Source of the DNA: Aquipuribacter sp051216895
GTDB lineage: Bacteria > Actinomycetota > Actinomycetes > Actinomycetales > JBBAYJ01
Direction: 5' to 3'
NCBI RefSeq assembly: GCF_051216895.1
Contig: NZ_JBPKAO010000005.1
Coordinates: 262,648 to 326,647, forward strand
Length of the DNA stretch: 64,000 nt
Shown here one piece after another: positions 18,844 to 28,510 of this stretch (position 1 is the first letter of the stretch; every line of letters begins with the position of its first letter). The notes under the pieces are model-generated. The model was not told the DNA's origin. It saw only the letters and a program-made list of their open reading frames with translations, and searched no databases. The position numbers and the translations under genes are program-made.

Positions 18844-20232
18844 ATGACTCGCAGCGACGCACTCGTCCTGTTCGGTGCCACCGGGGACCTGGCGTTCAAG
18901 AAGCTCTTCCCGGCCCTGTACGAGCTCGAGGCCAAGGGCCGGCTGGGCGTGCCGGTGATCGGCGTCGCCCTGAGCGAGAGCGACGACGAGACCCTGCGCG
19001 CCCGCGCCCACGAGGCGGTGACCACCCACGTCAAGGGCCCGGTCCGCGCCGAGGCGGTGGACGCCCTCTGCGCCCGCCTCCAGTACGTCCAGGGCGACTA
19101 CCTCAAGGACGACACCTACACCCGTCTGGCGCAGGTGCTCGGGGACGCGCAGAACCCGGCCCACTACCTGGCCATCCCGCCGGCGCTGTTCCCGACCGTC
19201 ATCTCCGAGCTGCGCGAGCACGACCTGACCGAGGGTGCCCGCGTCATCGTCGAGAAGCCGTTCGGTCGGGACCTGGCCAGCGCCTGCGAGCTGAACGAGA
19301 CCATCCGCGGGGTCTTCCACGAGGACCAGGTGTTCCGGATCGACCACTTCCTGGGCAAGGAGACGGTCGAGAACCTGCTGACGTTCCGGTTCGCGAACTC
19401 GCTGTTCGAACCGGTCTGGAACCGCGACAAGGTCGCCAGCGTGCAGATCACCATGTCCGAGGACTTCGGCGTCGCCGGTCGCGGGTCGTTCTACGACTCC
19501 GTCGGCGCCGTCCGCGACGTGGTGCAGAACCACCTGCTGCAGATCGTGTGCGTGCTCGCGATGGAACCGCCCGCCGGGGGCGGGGCGGAGGCGCTGCGCG
19601 ACGAGAAGGTCAAGGTGCTGCGGGCCACGCGCAGCATCACCCCCGACGACGTCGTCTACGGGCAGTTCGACGGCTACCTGGACGAGCCCGGCGTGGCGCC
19701 GGACTCCCAGGTCGAGACCTACGCGGCCCTGCACCTGGAGATCGACTCCTGGCGCTGGTCGGGGGTGCCGTGGTTCATCCGCACCGGCAAGCAGATGACG
19801 ACCACCGCGCTGGAGGCCGTCATCGAGCTCAAGCCCACCCCGACGCTGCTGTTCGCCGGGGAGGCCGCCCCCCGGCCGCACCCCAACCTCATCCGGTTCC
19901 GCCTGGGCGGCGACGGCGGGGTGTCGGTGTCGATCGAGGCCAAGCGTCCCGGCAAGACGTTCGCCACCAAGCCCATCGCGCTCAAGGTCGACTTCGAGTC
20001 CAGCCTGGGGGAGTCCGACGACCCCTACGAGCGGCTGCTGGAGGACATCCTCGACGGCAACCCGCGCCGGTTCGCGCGCCAGGACACGGTCGAGGAGGCC
20101 TGGCGGGTGGTGGAGCCCCTGCTCGGGGCCAGCATCCCGGTCTACCCCTACGAGCCGGGGGGGATGGGCCCGAACGAGGCCTCCCGGCTGCTGTCCTCCG
20201 GGCTGCACTGGTACGACCCCGAGAAGAAGTGA
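18844..20232 (+). CDS. zwf: Glucose-6-phosphate 1-dehydrogenase
   Basis: A 462-aa enzyme that makes 6-phosphogluconolactone and reduced cofactor, the entry to the pentose phosphate pathway. The N-terminal nucleotide fingerprint is LFGATGDLAFKKLFPAL. IVEKPFGRDL carries the conserved Lys. The active-site signature is FRIDHFLGKETVEN. The C-terminal WSGVPWFIRTGKQM is also conserved. The protein is slightly short for the family but has both domains. No pgl, gnd, tal or opcA gene is nearby, so this looks like an extra copy outside the usual actinobacterial tkt-tal-zwf-opcA cluster. The 183-bp gap upstream separates it from the divergent metalloprotease. Confidence 0.96.
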   Translation: MTRSDALVLFGATGDLAFKKLFPALYELEAKGRLGVPVIGVALSESDDETLRARAHEAVTTHVKGPVRAEAVDALCARLQYVQGDYLKDDTYTRLAQVLGDAQNPAHYLAIPPALFPTVISELREHDLTEGARVIVEKPFGRDLASACELNETIRGVFHEDQVFRIDHFLGKETVENLLTFRFANSLFEPVWNRDKVASVQITMSEDFGVAGRGSFYDSVGAVRDVVQNHLLQIVCVLAMEPPAGGGAEALRDEKVKVLRATRSITPDDVVYGQFDGYLDEPGVAPDSQVETYAALHLEIDSWRWSGVPWFIRTGKQMTTTALEAVIELKPTPTLLFAGEAAPRPHPNLIRFRLGGDGGVSVSIEAKRPGKTFATKPIALKVDFESSLGESDDPYERLLEDILDGNPRRFARQDTVEEAWRVVEPLLGASIPVYPYEPGGMGPNEASRLLSSGLHWYDPEKK

Positions 20233-20306
20233 CGGGCCGCCCGCATCATCGGCCTTGACCCTGACGTGGCGTGAGCCACCACGCTCGGTGCATGAGGAGG
20301 ACGTCG

Positions 20307-21119
20307 GTGGTGGAGGCGGAGCAGCAGTGGACGGTCGGCCCGGCCGCGGACGCGGTCGGGACCACGGTCCGCACGCTGCACCACTACGACGCCATCGGGC
20401 TCGTGGTGCCGGGCGGTCGCACCCGGGCCGGGTACCGCGTCTACACGGGGCGGGACCTGGACCGGGTGCGGCAGGTGCTGGTCTACCGCGAGCTCGGGTT
20501 CGCGCTGGAGCAGGTCGCCGTCCTCCTCGACGGTGACGACGACGACAGGACCCGGCAGGTCGCCGGGCAGCTCGCCGCCGTCGTCGCCCGCATCGACCGC
20601 CTGCAGCAGGTGCAGGTGGCGCTGGAGGAGCAGATGGAGAGGCAGATGAGTGGTGTCGACCTGACCCAGGCCGAGAAGCGGGAGCTGTTCGGCGACACCT
20701 GGGTCGAGAACGAGCAGGAGTACGCGGCGGAGGCCGAGGAGCGCTGGGGCGGCACCGACGCCTGGGCGCAGGCCCGCTCGCGCGAGAAGTCGTACACGAA
20801 GGGCGACTGGACGCAGATGAAGGCCGAGGCCGACGACATCGACGCCCGGTTCGTGACGGCGATGCAGGCCGGGGAGCCGGCCGACGGCCAGGTGGCCCGC
20901 GACCTGGCCGAGGAGCACCGGCAGCTGATCTGCCGGTGGCACTACGACTGCAGCCTGGAGATGCACGCCGGGATCGGCCTCCTGTTCCCCCAGCGCGGGG
21001 CGCCGGGGGTGCCCCCACTGCAGGACCCCCGGTTCACGAGGACGTACGAGGACAAGGCCGCCGGGCTGGCGGTCTACGTGTCCGACGCCATGCAGGCCAA
21101 CGCGGCCACCCGCGCCTGA
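20307..21119 (+). CDS. MerR-family regulator with TipAS-like antibiotic-recognition domain
   Basis: About 270 residues. The winged-helix MerR domain is WTVGPAADAVGTTVRTLHHY, then GYRVYTGRDLDRVRQVLVYRELGF. A coiled-coil (DRLQQVQVALEEQMERQM) leads to a C-terminal TipAS-type domain of ~150 residues. That domain includes FGDTWVENEQEYAAEAEERWG and the later DLAEEHRQLICRWHYDCSLEMH. TipAL-like proteins bind thiopeptide-type antibiotics and switch on transcription; the ligand here is unknown. GTG 20307 is chosen because AGGAGG (20295-20300) is 6 bp upstream, whereas ATG 20292 would lie before that site; GTG 20310 is equally possible. It sits between zwf and gltD, all on the plus strand. Confidence 0.87.
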   Translation: MVEAEQQWTVGPAADAVGTTVRTLHHYDAIGLVVPGGRTRAGYRVYTGRDLDRVRQVLVYRELGFALEQVAVLLDGDDDDRTRQVAGQLAAVVARIDRLQQVQVALEEQMERQMSGVDLTQAEKRELFGDTWVENEQEYAAEAEERWGGTDAWAQARSREKSYTKGDWTQMKAEADDIDARFVTAMQAGEPADGQVARDLAEEHRQLICRWHYDCSLEMHAGIGLLFPQRGAPGVPPLQDPRFTRTYEDKAAGLAVYVSDAMQANAATRA

Positions 21120-21190
21120 GCCCTCGCGGCGGCTGGGTCCGGGACCTGGACCGCGTGTCCACGCCCCGGACCCGGCCGTAGGATCGGCGC

Positions 21191-22669
<1,479 letters not shown>

Positions 22670-22740
22670 GGTCCGCGCGCCCGGGCGCCTCTCGGTCGCC
22701 GCGCCCGGCCGGTGGCGCCCGACGCGCCGCGGTCCGGTCC

Positions 22741-23133
22741 GTGCCGGTCGAGGCGCCCGCCGCCCCGGCCGAGCACCGGGTGCTCGCGGCCGTGCTCGTC
22801 GGCTCCGGGGTCCTGCACCTGCTGCGGCCCCGCGTCTTCGACTCGATCGTGCCGCCGTGGCTGCCGCCGTCGCGGCGGTTCTGGACCGTGGCCAGCGGGG
22901 TCGCCGAGCTGGGCGTGGGGCTGGCGGTGTCGCAGCCACGGACGCGCCGCGCCGGGGGCTACGCCGCGGCGGCCCTGTTCGTGGCCGTGTTCCCCGGCAA
23001 CCTGTGGATGGCGTGGCGGTGGCGGGACAAGCCCCTGCCCTACCGGGTCGGCGCGCTGGCGCGCCTGCCGCTGCAGGTGCCGCTGGTCGCCTGGGGGCTA
23101 CGCGTCGCCGGTGCGGCCGCCCCAGGCCGCTGA
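22741..23133 (+). CDS. Small DoxX-like membrane protein
   Basis: About 130 residues with four likely membrane helices: VLAAVLVGSGVLHLL, FWTVASGVAELGVGLAV, YAAAALFVAVFPGNLWMAW, and LPLQVPLVAWGL. The SGVLHLLRP...PPWLPP and GVAELGVG elements resemble DoxX-like proteins. GTG 22741 is chosen as it begins close to the first helix. GTG 22666, overlapping the gltD stop, is in frame and would add a 25-residue Arg/Pro-rich leader with coupling to gltD. The 3' end overlaps the convergent MFS gene by 36 bp. Confidence 0.7.
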   Translation: MPVEAPAAPAEHRVLAAVLVGSGVLHLLRPRVFDSIVPPWLPPSRRFWTVASGVAELGVGLAVSQPRTRRAGGYAAAALFVAVFPGNLWMAWRWRDKPLPYRVGALARLPLQVPLVAWGLRVAGAAAPGR

Positions 23134-24594
23134 CGGCCGGGCGGTCAGCAGCACCACCACCGCCACCGCCGGGGCGAGCGCCGCCAGCGCGAGCGCGCCC
23201 GGCAGCGTGAGCAGGTCGCCCAACCCCCCGACCACCGCGGACCCCAGCCCGGACCCGGTGAAGAACACCAGCGTGAACAGGCCCAGGGCGGCCCCGCGGA
23301 CCTCGCCGGGCACGGCCGCGGCCACGGAGCCGACCAGGGACGGCTGCGCGAGCGCGTACCCGGTCGACAGCCCGACGAAGCCCAGCCCCGCCAGCCAGGG
23401 CGAGAAGCCGACGGTGGCCGCCACCAGCGCGCCGAGCGTCGACAGCGCCAGCCCGAGCACGGCGGTGCCGCGCCGCCCCAGCCGCAGCACGACACGGGCC
23501 CCGTTGAACGACACCGCGGCGCCCAGCAACGCCCCGGGCAGCAGCAGCAACCCGTTCTGCATCGGGTCCCAGCCCTGGCCCGCGAGCACCAGCGGGACGG
23601 CGACCAGCCCGGCGAAGTAGACGACCGGCATCGCCGCGGCCGCCACCCCGGCGCGGACCACCACGTCCTCGCGGACCACGGCCAGCGGGACGAACCCGTG
23701 GGGGTGGCGGCGGACCCGCAGCACCACCAGCACGAGCAGGGGCACGGCCAGCACGGCCGCCACCCCGGCGCGGACCACCACGTCCTCGCGGACCACGGCC
23801 AGCGGGGCGAACCCGTGGGGGTGGCGGCGGACCCGCAACACCACCAGCACGAGCAGGGGCACGGCCAGCACGGCCGCCACCACGGTGAGCGGTCCCGGCT
23901 GCCCGATGGTCTGCACGGTGACGAGCACCGCCGCGGCCGCGGAGGCGACCAGCCCGGCCCCCAGCGCGTCCACCCGGGCCCCGGTGCCCCGGGACGGGGC
24001 CAGCTTGTAGGCCACGGGGAGCAGGGCCAGGGCCAGCACCGGCAGCAGCACCGACCCGCGCCAGCCGACCAGGACGCCGATCGTGCCGCCCAGCAGCGGG
24101 CCCAGGCTGGTCAGGACCAGGACCACGGAGTTGGACCGCCCCAGCGCCACGGAACGCTCGGCGCCCACGTAGCGGGCCGACAGGGTGGTGGTCGACAGCA
24201 CCGGGATCGCCCCCGCACCCAGGCCCTGCAGCAACCGGCCCAGCACGAGCAGCTCGAAGGACGGGGCGAGCGAGGACAGGCCGGCCCCGACGGCCAGCAT
24301 CACCCCGCCCACCAGGAACGGGGTCCGGGTGCCGACCGAGTCCGCGACGCGGCCCCAGACGGCCGTCGAGGCCGCCAGTGCCAGGGCGAAGGAGGTGAGC
24401 ACCCACGCGCTGCCCGCCGTGGACAGGCCCAGGTCCTGCGACAGCGGGCCGAGGACCACGCTGGTGGCGGAGGTGCCCATCGCGGCCAGGCCCCACAGGA
24501 CGCCCAGACCCACCGCGGCCCGGGTCGGGGACCAGCCGGGCCCGTCGTCGGGCGTGCTGGCGGCGGATCCGGTGCGCTCGTCCGTCGTCCTCAT
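23098..24594 (-). CDS. MFS exporter with an internal 39-aa tandem duplication
   Basis: A 498-aa protein of the drug-exporter MFS type. The basic loop after helix 2 is WGRVADSVGTRTPFL, motif A of the superfamily, and LLQGLGAGAIPVL is a motif C-like helix. In the middle, a 39-residue unit (AVLAVPLLVLVVLRVRRH, then PHGF[A/V]PLAVVRED and VVVRAGV) occurs twice head to tail, matching a 117-bp DNA duplication. Each unit contains one hydrophobic helix and a basic loop, so the protein may have gained a membrane segment, changing topology or leaving the second half inverted. It is convergent with the DoxX-like gene. ATG 24594 is the start. Confidence 0.9.
   Translation of the reverse strand: MRTTDERTGSAASTPDDGPGWSPTRAAVGLGVLWGLAAMGTSATSVVLGPLSQDLGLSTAGSAWVLTSFALALAASTAVWGRVADSVGTRTPFLVGGVMLAVGAGLSSLAPSFELLVLGRLLQGLGAGAIPVLSTTTLSARYVGAERSVALGRSNSVVLVLTSLGPLLGGTIGVLVGWRGSVLLPVLALALLPVAYKLAPSRGTGARVDALGAGLVASAAAAVLVTVQTIGQPGPLTVVAAVLAVPLLVLVVLRVRRHPHGFAPLAVVREDVVVRAGVAAVLAVPLLVLVVLRVRRHPHGFVPLAVVREDVVVRAGVAAAAMPVVYFAGLVAVPLVLAGQGWDPMQNGLLLLPGALLGAAVSFNGARVVLRLGRRGTAVLGLALSTLGALVAATVGFSPWLAGLGFVGLSTGYALAQPSLVGSVAAAVPGEVRGAALGLFTLVFFTGSGLGSAVVGGLGDLLTLPGALALAALAPAVAVVVLLTARPSAAWGGRTGDA
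23638..23871. repeat. 117-bp tandem duplication inside the MFS gene
   Basis: Two adjacent copies lie at 23638-23754 and 23755-23871. The differences I see are GGGACGAAC against GGGGCGAAC, and CCGCAGCAC against CCGCAACAC. The period is 117 bp, exactly 39 codons, so the frame is kept. The near identity indicates a recent event or ongoing gene conversion. Confidence 0.95.
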
Positions 24595-24681
24595 CCGCTC
24601 GTCCTCACTGCGCCGTCCTCACGGGCCCATCGTGGGTCCTAGGTCCTGTACCGGCCCGTCGGGCTGCGGCATGCTCGCCGG

Positions 24682-25485
24682 GTGCAACCCAGCAGCAGCC
24701 CTGAGCAGTCCCCACCGGCGCCGCCGGTCCCCAGCCGCGGGCGCCCCGTCGTCTGCGTCCTCGGTGCCGGCCCCGGTCTCGGCCTGGCCTCGGCCCGCGC
24801 GTTCGCCGCGGCCGGCTACGACGTGGCGCTGGTCGGGCGGCGGGAGAGCGTGCTCGCGGAGCTGGCCCGCCTGGTCGAGGCCGACGGTCACGGGGCCGAC
24901 GTGGGCTGGGCCACGGTCGACGTCGCGGACGAGGCGGCCGTGACCCGGGCGGTGGAGGTCTTCGTCGCCCACACGGGGCGCCTGGACGTGCTGCACCACA
25001 ACGTGAGCCTGTACCGCCCCGGTGGGGTCGCCGGCACGAGCGCGGTCGACCTGCTGGCCGATGTCGCGGTCGGGGCGGGCAGCCTGCTGAGCGCGGTGAG
25101 GGCCGCCCTGCCCGCGCTGACCGCGTCCCACGGGAGCGTGGTGGTCACCGGTGGGGGAGCGGCGGACCGACCGATGGCGGGCGCGCTCACGCTGGGCGTG
25201 CAGAAGGCCGCCGTCCGGAACCTGCTGCTGGGGATGGCGCCGGAGCTGGCCGAGGCCGGGGTCCACGCGGCCACGCTGACCGTGCGGGGCACCCTCGCGC
25301 CGGGCACCCCGTTCGACCCCGACCTGGTCGCGGCCCGGTTGCTGGCGCTGGCCGGGCAACGGCACCGGCCCCGCGGGGAGTGGACCGTCCAGCAGGACTT
25401 CACGGGGCACGACGGCCCGGCCGGCGGCGGGGCCGACGCACCCGAGGACGCGGTCCTCGAGGGCGGGCTGGGGCAGCCCTCGTGA
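24682..25485 (+). CDS. Short-chain dehydrogenase-like protein lacking the catalytic Tyr
   Basis: A 267-aa Rossmann protein from GTG 24682. The cofactor loop is GAGPGLGLASARAFA (GxxxGxG), followed by a basic VGRRES end to strand 2, which favours NADP. HHNVSLYRPGG occupies the NNAG position. Where SDRs have Ser and YxxxK, this protein has VVVTGGGAAD and LGVQK: the Lys is kept but the Tyr is Leu and the Ser is not obvious. It therefore may not be a classical reductase. It overlaps the VKOR gene by 4 bp (GTGA), so the two are cotranslated. Confidence 0.85.
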   Translation: MQPSSSPEQSPPAPPVPSRGRPVVCVLGAGPGLGLASARAFAAAGYDVALVGRRESVLAELARLVEADGHGADVGWATVDVADEAAVTRAVEVFVAHTGRLDVLHHNVSLYRPGGVAGTSAVDLLADVAVGAGSLLSAVRAALPALTASHGSVVVTGGGAADRPMAGALTLGVQKAAVRNLLLGMAPELAEAGVHAATLTVRGTLAPGTPFDPDLVAARLLALAGQRHRPRGEWTVQQDFTGHDGPAGGGADAPEDAVLEGGLGQPS

Positions 25486-26123
25486 CGGCGCAGCTGCAGG
25501 ACCACGACCTGGACCCGCCCCCCGTGCGGACGCCCGCGTTCGCGCGGTCGCTGCCGTGGCTGCTCACCGTGGGCGGGGCGCTGGGTCTGATCGCCGCGCT
25601 CGACCTGACCTACGAACGGCTGCAGCTGGCGCTCGACCCGTCCTACGTGCCGACCTGCTCCATCAACCCGCTGCTGGACTGCGGCACGGTGGCCAGCTCG
25701 GACCAGGCCAGCGCGTTCGGCGACTTCCCCAACACGTTGCTCGGGGTGGTCTCGTTCTCCGTCGTCGTGACCCTGGGTGTGCTGATGCTGCTGGGGGTGT
25801 CGCTGCCCCGCCCGGTCCGCTGGGGGCTGCAGGTCGGGGTGCTGCTCGGGGCGGGGTTCGTGCACTGGCTGGTCGACGTCAGCGTCTTCCAGCTCGGCGT
25901 GCTGTGCCCGTACTGCATGGTCGTCTGGTCGGTGACGATCCCCATCGCCTGGTACGTGACGCTGGCGAACGCGGCCGACGGGTTGTTCGGGGAACGGGTG
26001 GCCGGCAGCACCGTGGTGCGCACGCTGCGCCTGGTCCACCTGGCCCCGGTGCTGCTGTGGTTCGTCGCGGTGACCGCCCTGATCGGGGTGGTGTTCGCCG
26101 AGCAGTGGGCCGCCATGCTGTGA
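25482..26123 (+). CDS. Vitamin K epoxide reductase family protein
   Basis: A 213-aa membrane protein from GTG 25482, overlapping the SDR stop. It has four to five helices. The loop cysteines are in CSINPLLDCGTVASSDQA, and the active-site pair is CPYC in QLGVLCPYCMVVW. SAFGDFPNTLLGV is the conserved Phe/Pro loop after the first cysteines. Bacterial VKORs reoxidise a periplasmic thiol-disulfide partner (DsbA-like) using quinone, so this enzyme probably drives disulfide formation in exported proteins. No DsbA-like gene is adjacent. Confidence 0.9.
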   Translation: MTAQLQDHDLDPPPVRTPAFARSLPWLLTVGGALGLIAALDLTYERLQLALDPSYVPTCSINPLLDCGTVASSDQASAFGDFPNTLLGVVSFSVVVTLGVLMLLGVSLPRPVRWGLQVGVLLGAGFVHWLVDVSVFQLGVLCPYCMVVWSVTIPIAWYVTLANAADGLFGERVAGSTVVRTLRLVHLAPVLLWFVAVTALIGVVFAEQWAAML

Positions 26124-26130
26124 GCCGTCG

Positions 26131-26739
26131 TCAGCCGGTGGGCAGCGGTCGCTGCCGGTCGCGGCGGAGCCGGGCGCGACGGCGGCGGCCGCGGACGACC
26201 ACGACGACCACCACGACCAGCAGCACCAGGACGAGCACCGGCAGCAGCAGCGCCGCCAGCGACAGCCCGACGGCCAGGACGTCCTCCGCGGTCGAGGCGA
26301 CCGGCGCGCCGAGACCGGCCGTGGTCGCGTTGACCACGGTCCGCCCGCCCGCCTTGAGCAGGTGGACGCCGAGCGCGATCCCGGCCCCCACCAGCACCGG
26401 GACCCAGTCGCCGGAGCTGAGCCACTGCGACGGGTCCTGCACCAGCGAGGCCTGGTCGGTCCCCGCGCCCACCACCAGCCCGCCGGACACCGGGCGCACC
26501 ACGGTCTGCAGCAGGTCGTTGACGTGGTCGACGCCGGGGATCTTGTCCGCCGTGACCTCGACCACCAGCAGCAGCCCGATGATGCCCAGCGCCCACGGGT
26601 CCTGCAGCCACGCCCATGCCGAGGGCAGCTGGACCAGGTCGGTCCAGCGCGACAGCAGCCCCAGCGCCAGCAGCGGGACGTAGGCGTTCAGCCCCGCCGC
26701 CGACGCCAGCCCCAACCCCGTCAGCAGCTCCACCCGCAC
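26131..26739 (-). CDS. DUF4126-like membrane protein
   Basis: About 202 residues, with GLGLASAAGLNAYVPLLALGL as the first helix and VEVTADKIPGVDHVNDLLQ after it, both hallmarks of DUF4126 proteins. A central loop is followed by LVGAGIALGVHLLKAGGR and VVNATTAGLGAPVASTAEDV. A final very hydrophobic helix of mostly Val/Leu ends in an Arg-rich tail. The function is unknown. GTG 26739 (VRVELLTG) is chosen over the track ATG at 26784, whose first 15 residues look non-native. It converges on the VKOR gene with 7 bp between. Confidence 0.8.
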   Translation of the reverse strand: MRVELLTGLGLASAAGLNAYVPLLALGLLSRWTDLVQLPSAWAWLQDPWALGIIGLLLVVEVTADKIPGVDHVNDLLQTVVRPVSGGLVVGAGTDQASLVQDPSQWLSSGDWVPVLVGAGIALGVHLLKAGGRTVVNATTAGLGAPVASTAEDVLAVGLSLAALLLPVLVLVLLVVVVVVVVRGRRRRARLRRDRQRPLPTG

Positions 26740-26814
26740 CAGGCTACGACCACCCCCGGCCGGGGTGCCCACCCTCGTCCACACCTCTCCCGGCGGCCCG
26801 GCCCCGCCCGAGGG

Positions 26815-27609
26815 TCAGAGGCGGCCGGCGTCGATGACGCGGCGGAGGAACTGCTGGGTGCGGGGCATGACGGGCTCGGCGAGGACCTGCTCCGGCGGGC
26901 CCTCCTCGCAGAGCCGGCCCTGGTCGAGGAAGCAGACGTGGTCGGCGACCCGCCGGGCGAAGCCCATCTCGTGGGTGGCCATGAGGATGGTCGCGCCGCC
27001 CTCGGCGAGCTCGCGGACCAGGGCCAGGACCTCGCCGACCAGCTCGGGGTCCAGGGCCGACGTCACCTCGTCCAGCAGCAGGACCCGGGGCTCGACGGCG
27101 ATGGCACGGGCGATGGCGGCGCGCTGCTGCTGCCCGCCCGACAGCCGGTCCGGGTAGGCGTCGGCCTTGTCGAGCAGGCCGACGCGGGTCAGCAGGTCCT
27201 CGGCGCGGGCGTCGGCCTCGGCGGCGGACGCGCCGTGGACGACCCGGGGCGCCAGCGTGATGTTCTGCCGCACCGTCATGTGCGGGAACAGGTTGAACCC
27301 CTGGAACACCACGCCGAACCGGCTGCGGACGGTGTCGGCGTCGACCGCCGGGTCGCTGATGTCCTCGCCGTCCAGCAGCACCTGCCCGTCGGTGATCGGC
27401 TCCAGCAGCGCCGCGCAGCGCAGCAGGGTCGACTTGCCCGACCCGGAGGACCCGATCAGGGCGACGACCTCGTGCTCGCCGACCGTCACGTCCACGCCGT
27501 GCAGCACCGGGGTGTCGTCGTAGTGCTTGACCAGGCCGCGGACGTCCAGCACGACCTCGCGGCCCCGGGTGGCGCCCTGCGGCAGCGAGAGGCCGGAGGC
27601 CGCGCTCAC
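26815..27609 (-). CDS. Polar amino-acid ABC transporter, ATP-binding protein
   Basis: A 264-aa ATPase from GTG 27609, which overlaps the permease stop by 4 bp. Walker A is GSSGSGKSTLLRC, the Q-loop is FGVVFQGFNLFPHMTV, the signature is LSGGQQQR, Walker B is RVLLLDEVTSALDPE, and the switch His is in MATHEMGFAR. The FNLFPHMTV and EMGFARRVAD segments are typical of the GlnQ/HisP (PAAT) group. It powers the importer encoded by the two upstream genes. Confidence 0.93.
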   Translation of the reverse strand: MSAASGLSLPQGATRGREVVLDVRGLVKHYDDTPVLHGVDVTVGEHEVVALIGSSGSGKSTLLRCAALLEPITDGQVLLDGEDISDPAVDADTVRSRFGVVFQGFNLFPHMTVRQNITLAPRVVHGASAAEADARAEDLLTRVGLLDKADAYPDRLSGGQQQRAAIARAIAVEPRVLLLDEVTSALDPELVGEVLALVRELAEGGATILMATHEMGFARRVADHVCFLDQGRLCEEGPPEQVLAEPVMPRTQQFLRRVIDAGRL

Positions 27610-28481
27610 AGCACCCCTCCGGCCTGCTCGCGTCGGGCGGCCCGCGCCGTCACCCAGTCCGCCAGGCGCGCCGTCGGCACCGACAGCGCGACGAACAGCA
27701 GCGCCGCCACGACGTAGGGCGTGAAGTTGAACGACTCGAGCGCCCCGATCTGCGCGGCCCGCACCGCGTCGACCGCGCCCAGCAGCGAGATCAGGCCGAC
27801 GTCCTTCTGCATGGCGACGAAGTCGTTGAGCAGCGGCGGGGTCACCCGGCGGACCGCCTGCGGCAGCACGACCAGGCGCATGGACTGCCCGTAGGACAGG
27901 CCCAGCGAGCGGGCCCCCAGCCGTTGGCTGGGGTGCACGGTGTCGATGCCGGCGCGGAACACCTCGGACACGTACGCGGAGTACGTGAGGACGATGGCGG
28001 CGGTGCCGAGGACCACCGCGCTGATCCGGCCGTCGGTGAACCGCAGCGCGGGCACGCCGAAGCCGACCAGGTAGAGCAGCACGATGAGCGGCACACCCCG
28101 GAAGAAGTCGACGTAGACCGTCGCCACCAGTCGCAGCGGCAGCCACACCGGCCCGCGCAGGGTCCGGACCACGGCCAGGACCAGGGCGAGCACCACGGTC
28201 AGCACCGCGGCGACGGCGAGCACCCGGACGTTCAGCCAGAGACCGCGCAGGATGTCGGGCAGGTACTCCCAGGCCACGTCGGGGTCGAAGAACGACGCCT
28301 GCACCCGGGGCCAGCCCGGGGCGTTCGTGATGATGACGTAGCCGACCCCGGCGAAGGCCAGCGTGCTGGCCAGCGCGGTCAGGGTGGAGCGCCGCGAGCG
28401 GCGGGAACGGACCCCGCGTCGCTGCAGCTCCAGCGGGGTCGGCCGGTACGGCCCGGCCGACCCCGTGAGGGTGGTGCTCAT
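27606..28481 (-). CDS. Polar amino-acid ABC transporter, permease
   Basis: A 291-aa membrane protein with a basic N-terminal tail, then five to six helices. The EAA loop that contacts the ATPase is near SQRLGARSLGLSYGQSMRLVVLPQAVRRVTPPLLNDF (quoted in part: GLSYGQSMRLVVLPQA). FFRGVPLIVLLYLVGFG is the conserved PAAT permease motif. ATG 28481 is chosen over an upstream in-frame extension with no family match. It is followed directly by the ATPase gene and preceded by the binding protein gene. Confidence 0.93.
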   Translation of the reverse strand: MSTTLTGSAGPYRPTPLELQRRGVRSRRSRRSTLTALASTLAFAGVGYVIITNAPGWPRVQASFFDPDVAWEYLPDILRGLWLNVRVLAVAAVLTVVLALVLAVVRTLRGPVWLPLRLVATVYVDFFRGVPLIVLLYLVGFGVPALRFTDGRISAVVLGTAAIVLTYSAYVSEVFRAGIDTVHPSQRLGARSLGLSYGQSMRLVVLPQAVRRVTPPLLNDFVAMQKDVGLISLLGAVDAVRAAQIGALESFNFTPYVVAALLFVALSVPTARLADWVTARAARREQAGGVL

Positions 28482-28510
28482 CGACGGATCATGCCTGGCT
28501 CGGCCGAGGC

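Noticed and set aside
18661..21018. In-frame extension of the metalloprotease gene to 1521 codons
   Set aside because: It is antisense to zwf and the MerR gene, has no family sequence, and lies before a GTG with a good ribosome site and signal peptide.
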